Assembly: GCA_006954465.1 (NCBI GenBank)
Contig: LVVU01000061.1
Coordinates: 1-6,875, forward strand
Length of the DNA stretch: 6,875 nucleotides
Source: Candidatus Methanoprimaticola hominis
GTDB lineage: Archaea; Thermoplasmatota; Thermoplasmata; Methanomassiliicoccales; Methanomethylophilaceae
Direction of reading: 5' to 3'
The notes beneath the pieces were generated by a model. That model was given only the letters and a program-made list of their open reading frames with translations, did not search any database and was not told where the DNA came from. This document shows, in pieces, positions 4,463-6,875 of this stretch. A program made the translations under genes and the position numbers. How positions within the stretch are numbered: the first letter of the stretch is position 1; the number at the start of each line of letters is the position of its first letter.

Positions 4463-5641
4463 ATGGATGAAGCAGTCATTGTCAGCGCTGTAAGGACGCC
4501 TATAGGAAAATACGGAAAGGCACTCGCAGGATTCAAGGCCACGGAGCTCGGAACCATGGTCGTCAAGGAAGCGGTCTCGCGTGCCGGCCTTCAGCCCACC
4601 GATATCCAGGAGTGTATCATGGGAAACGTTCTCGGAGCGGGTCTCGGTCAGAACCCCGCCAGGCAGGCCGCCATCGGAGCGGGCCTCCCCGTCGAGATCG
4701 GTTCTTTCACTGTCAATGCGGTTTGCGGATCCGGAATGAAGGCCGCCATGCTCGCCGCCGATGCCATCAAGGCCCAGCAGTACGAAGCCCTCGTGGTCGG
4801 AGGAATGGAGAGCATGTCCAACGCCCCCTACCTCATGCCCGGTGCCAGGTGGGGATACAGGATGAACGACCAGACGGTCGTCGATTCCATGGTCCACGAC
4901 GGACTCTGGGACATCTTCAACAACCAGCACATGGGATTCACCGGCGAGATCGTCGCCGAGAGGTTCAACGTCACCAGGGAGGATGCGGACAGGCTGTCCA
5001 TGGAATCCCACCTGAAAGCCGCCAAGGCCGCCAAGGAGGGCAAGTTCAAGAAGGAGATCCTCCCCATCACCATCCACTCCAAGAAGGGCGACACCGTTGT
5101 CGACAGCGATGAGGGGGTCAGGGAGGACACTACCATGGAGGGGCTCGGCAAGCTCAAGCCCGTCTTCAAGAAGGACGGGATCGTCACCGCCGGAAACTCA
5201 TCCCAGCTCAGCGACGGAGCGTCCGCTCTCGTCGTGACCTCCAGGAAGTGGGCCGAGGAGCACGGCTGCAAGCCTCTGGCATCCATCGTCGCCTACGGAG
5301 AGAGGGGAGTCAAGCCCGAGTACATCATGGAGGCTCCCATACCCACCACCAGGCACGTTCTGGAGAAGGCCGGTATGACCATCGACGACATCGACCTCTT
5401 CGAGCACAACGAGGCCTTCGCGTCCGCATCCTGCGCCGTCAAGAAGGACTTGAACGTCCCCGATGAAATCTTTAACGTCAACGGTGGAGCCGTCGCCCTC
5501 GGACACCCCATCGGATGCTCCGGAGCCCGTGTCATCACCACCCTCCTCTACGCCCTGCAGGACAGGAACAAGGAGACCGGACTCGCCACCCTCTGTCTCG
5601 GCGGAGGAAACGCTGTCACGATGATCGTGAAGCGCGAGTGA
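4463..5641 (+). CDS. Acetyl-CoA acetyltransferase (bacterial-type thiolase)
   Basis: Thiolase that condenses two acetyl-CoA to acetoacetyl-CoA, or the reverse, in the cytosol. From ATG 4463 it has 392 residues, the standard length, and the N-terminus MDEAVIVSAVRTPIGKYGKA is typical. Nucleophile Cys88 lies in NAVCGSGMKA, Asn316 in EHNEAFAS, His348 in GGAVALGHPIG and Cys378 in LCLGGGNAV. These positions agree closely with the well-studied tetrameric biosynthetic thiolases (AtoB/PhaA type). Archaea usually make acetoacetyl-CoA for the mevalonate pathway with a different thiolase encoded beside HMG-CoA synthase and a DUF35 protein. Neither partner is in this window, so bacterial ancestry is likely. 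Its third codon positions are strongly C/G-biased (GCC, AAG, GTC, ATC), suggesting high expression. Longer-chain 3-ketoacyl-CoA thiolase activity is the main alternative. A start at 4436 would add nine residues absent from the family. Confidence 0.93.
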   Translation: MDEAVIVSAVRTPIGKYGKALAGFKATELGTMVVKEAVSRAGLQPTDIQECIMGNVLGAGLGQNPARQAAIGAGLPVEIGSFTVNAVCGSGMKAAMLAADAIKAQQYEALVVGGMESMSNAPYLMPGARWGYRMNDQTVVDSMVHDGLWDIFNNQHMGFTGEIVAERFNVTREDADRLSMESHLKAAKAAKEGKFKKEILPITIHSKKGDTVVDSDEGVREDTTMEGLGKLKPVFKKDGIVTAGNSSQLSDGASALVVTSRKWAEEHGCKPLASIVAYGERGVKPEYIMEAPIPTTRHVLEKAGMTIDDIDLFEHNEAFASASCAVKKDLNVPDEIFNVNGGAVALGHPIGCSGARVITTLLYALQDRNKETGLATLCLGGGNAVTMIVKRE

Positions 5642-5677
5642 TCGCACTTCCCATCCGTAAACGATTTCCGACGAGGC

Positions 5678-5702
5678 CTCCCGTCCTGTTCGGGGACGGG
5701 AG
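5678..5702 (+). terminator. GC-rich stem-loop after the thiolase gene
   Basis: CTCCCGTCC and GGACGGGAG pair perfectly over 9 bp around a 7-nt loop (TGTTCGG), starting 36 nt after the stop codon. Only a weak pyrimidine/T-rich stretch (CTTCTTTCC) follows. Archaeal termination depends more on T runs than on stems, so this may instead protect the 3' end of the mRNA. Confidence 0.4.
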
Positions 5703-5724
5703 ACCCGCACCTTCTTTCCGAACG

Positions 5725-5734
5725 CTACAAATTA
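5725..5734 (+). promoter_or_regulatory. Probable TATA box of the M20 hydrolase gene
   Basis: CTACAAATTA, the only AT-rich element in this gap, is centred about 29 nt before the ATG at 5759. It is a weak TATA match, but the spacing agrees with the other apparently leaderless genes here. Confidence 0.35.
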
Positions 5735-5758
5735 GAACATTGCGGACTATTACGGCGT

Positions 5759-6875
5759 ATGAAGTCCCTCGAGGCCGTACTGAAAGAGATAGACGGAAGC
5801 ACCGATGATATCATATCCACGATGATCGGGATGATCCGCTATCCGGCCCTGGCACCCGTCAACGGCGGTGTCGGAGAGGGGGAGAAGGCCGATTATCTCC
5901 AATCCAAGCTCACAGGGTTCGATTCCGTCATGAGGGTCGATGTTCCGGACGAGACGGATCCGTCCGTCATGAGACCGAACATCCTGGCGAGGAAGGAGGG
6001 GAAGAGGAAGGGCACCCTGTGGATCGTCTCCCATATCGACGTCGTCCCTGCTGGGGATCCGGCGGAATGGGACACCCCTCCGTTCGAGGGTGTTCTGAAG
6101 GACGGCAGCATCTACGGAAGGGGGACGGAGGACAACGGTCAGTCGGTGATATCCTCGATGTTCGCCTCCAGGCCGTTCCTGGGCGAGGAGCTCGAAGGCA
6201 TGTCCATAGGCATAGCCTATGTGGCGGACGAGGAGACCACGAGCAAGATGGGTATCGAATATCTCCTCGATCACGGCTATTTCACCAAGGACGATGTGAT
6301 AATGGTCCCCGACTGGGGTTCCCGTGACGGAAGCAACATCGAGGTCGCCGAGAAGAGCATGCTGTGGCTGCGTTTCACCATCGAAGGGAAGACCACCCAC
6401 GGCTCCACGCCCGAATTCGGGATCAACGCCTACAAGGTCTCGACGCTCCTGCTGATGGATCTCATGGAATCTTTCCATGAGGCGTTCTCCGACGAGGACC
6501 CGTCCTTCGTCGGGAGGACATCCACGTTCGAGCCCACCAAGAGGCCTGCGACCGTCGAGAACGTGAACACCATCCCCGGTTACGACGAGTTCTGCATGGA
6601 CATACGCCTGCTGCCCAGGTATCCTATCGACGACGTCATCGCCATGGCGAAGGATATCGCAGCCTCCTACGAGCGTTCCACAGGTGCGAAGATAGGCATC
6701 GAGATCATCGAGAGGCATGACGCGGGCAGACCCTCGTCCACCGACAACGAGGCTTTCCAGGCGCTGGCGGATTCCATAGGATCCGTTCTCGGGAAGAGAC
6801 CGGTCGGAGTAGGGATCGGAGGCGGAACATGCGCCAATTTCTTCCGCCAGAAGGGACTGGACGCCTACGTATGGC
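5759..6875 (+). CDS. M20 family metallohydrolase, C-terminus beyond window
   Basis: Zinc-dependent cytosolic amide or peptide hydrolase of the M20 (DapE/ArgE/carboxypeptidase) family. The 372 visible residues stay open to the window edge. ISHIDVVPAGD in the metal site (about 89-100) holds metal ligand His92 and catalytic Asp94. GSIYGRGTEDNGQ holds Asp125, the bridging ligand. VADEET has the Glu158/Glu159 pair (base and ligand), and VPDWG has Asp185. The dimerisation/lid domain runs from about 196 to 315, including KTTHGSTPEFGINA and NVNTIPG. GIGGGTCANFFRQKGLDAYVW is the usual approach to the last metal-binding His, which should lie just past the edge. The sequence resembles archaeal M20 proteins often labelled succinyl-diaminopimelate desuccinylase, but the substrate cannot be read from it, and lysine or arginine synthesis neighbours are absent. 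No Shine-Dalgarno is seen. The start follows from the family N-terminus and TATA spacing. Confidence 0.9.
   Translation, partial: MKSLEAVLKEIDGSTDDIISTMIGMIRYPALAPVNGGVGEGEKADYLQSKLTGFDSVMRVDVPDETDPSVMRPNILARKEGKRKGTLWIVSHIDVVPAGDPAEWDTPPFEGVLKDGSIYGRGTEDNGQSVISSMFASRPFLGEELEGMSIGIAYVADEETTSKMGIEYLLDHGYFTKDDVIMVPDWGSRDGSNIEVAEKSMLWLRFTIEGKTTHGSTPEFGINAYKVSTLLLMDLMESFHEAFSDEDPSFVGRTSTFEPTKRPATVENVNTIPGYDEFCMDIRLLPRYPIDDVIAMAKDIAASYERSTGAKIGIEIIERHDAGRPSSTDNEAFQALADSIGSVLGKRPVGVGIGGGTCANFFRQKGLDAYVW

Noticed and set aside
5750..6718. Open frame of about 320 codons antisense to the M20 gene
   Set aside because: The plus strand has every M20 catalytic motif in one frame, so the antisense frame is a by-product of high GC third positions.

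Overview
The window looks like chromosomal DNA from an archaeon, most likely a Thermoplasmatota methanogen of the Methanomassiliicoccales type. The domain is well supported by an Orc1/Cdc6 replication initiator, a TiaS tRNA-Ile2 agmatidine synthetase, an archaeal/eukaryal (Sec11-like) signal peptidase, and TATA boxes placed about 25-30 nt before start codons. The order is an inference from overall protein character. No mobile element, CRISPR array, rRNA or tRNA gene was seen.

Layout from left to right: the 5' part of a dCMP deaminase gene (- strand, running off the left edge); a divergently transcribed signal peptidase (+); a 51-nt convergent gap filled by an origin recognition box (ORB); cdc6 (-); a regulatory region of about 350 nt with dyads, an AT-rich stretch, a 28-codon membrane microprotein gene (+) and a second ORB; a small membrane-anchored, possibly OB-fold protein (+) overlapping tiaS (+) by 20 nt; a bacterial-type acetyl-CoA acetyltransferase (+); and an M20 metallohydrolase (+) running off the right edge.

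The central observation is a probable chromosomal replication origin built around cdc6. Two nearly identical 44-45 bp ORBs, each a TTCCAGTGGAA dyad followed by a long G string, lie in inverted orientation on the two sides of cdc6. Over the 28 nt from the dyad through the G string they differ at one base. A third, perfect 15-nt dyad without a G string and two degenerate dyads cluster at the cdc6 promoter, which suggests that Orc1/Cdc6 both starts replication here and represses its own gene. The TATA box of cdc6 overlaps the most upstream ATG, so the real start may lie 9 codons downstream.

The other genes are housekeeping: nucleotide metabolism (dCMP deaminase), protein export (signal peptidase), decoding of AUA codons (TiaS), acetyl-CoA condensation (thiolase) and amide/peptide hydrolysis (M20). 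Most promoters fit leaderless transcription. The two genes whose TATA box is too far away for that, the microprotein and the thiolase, instead have a Shine-Dalgarno-like sequence.
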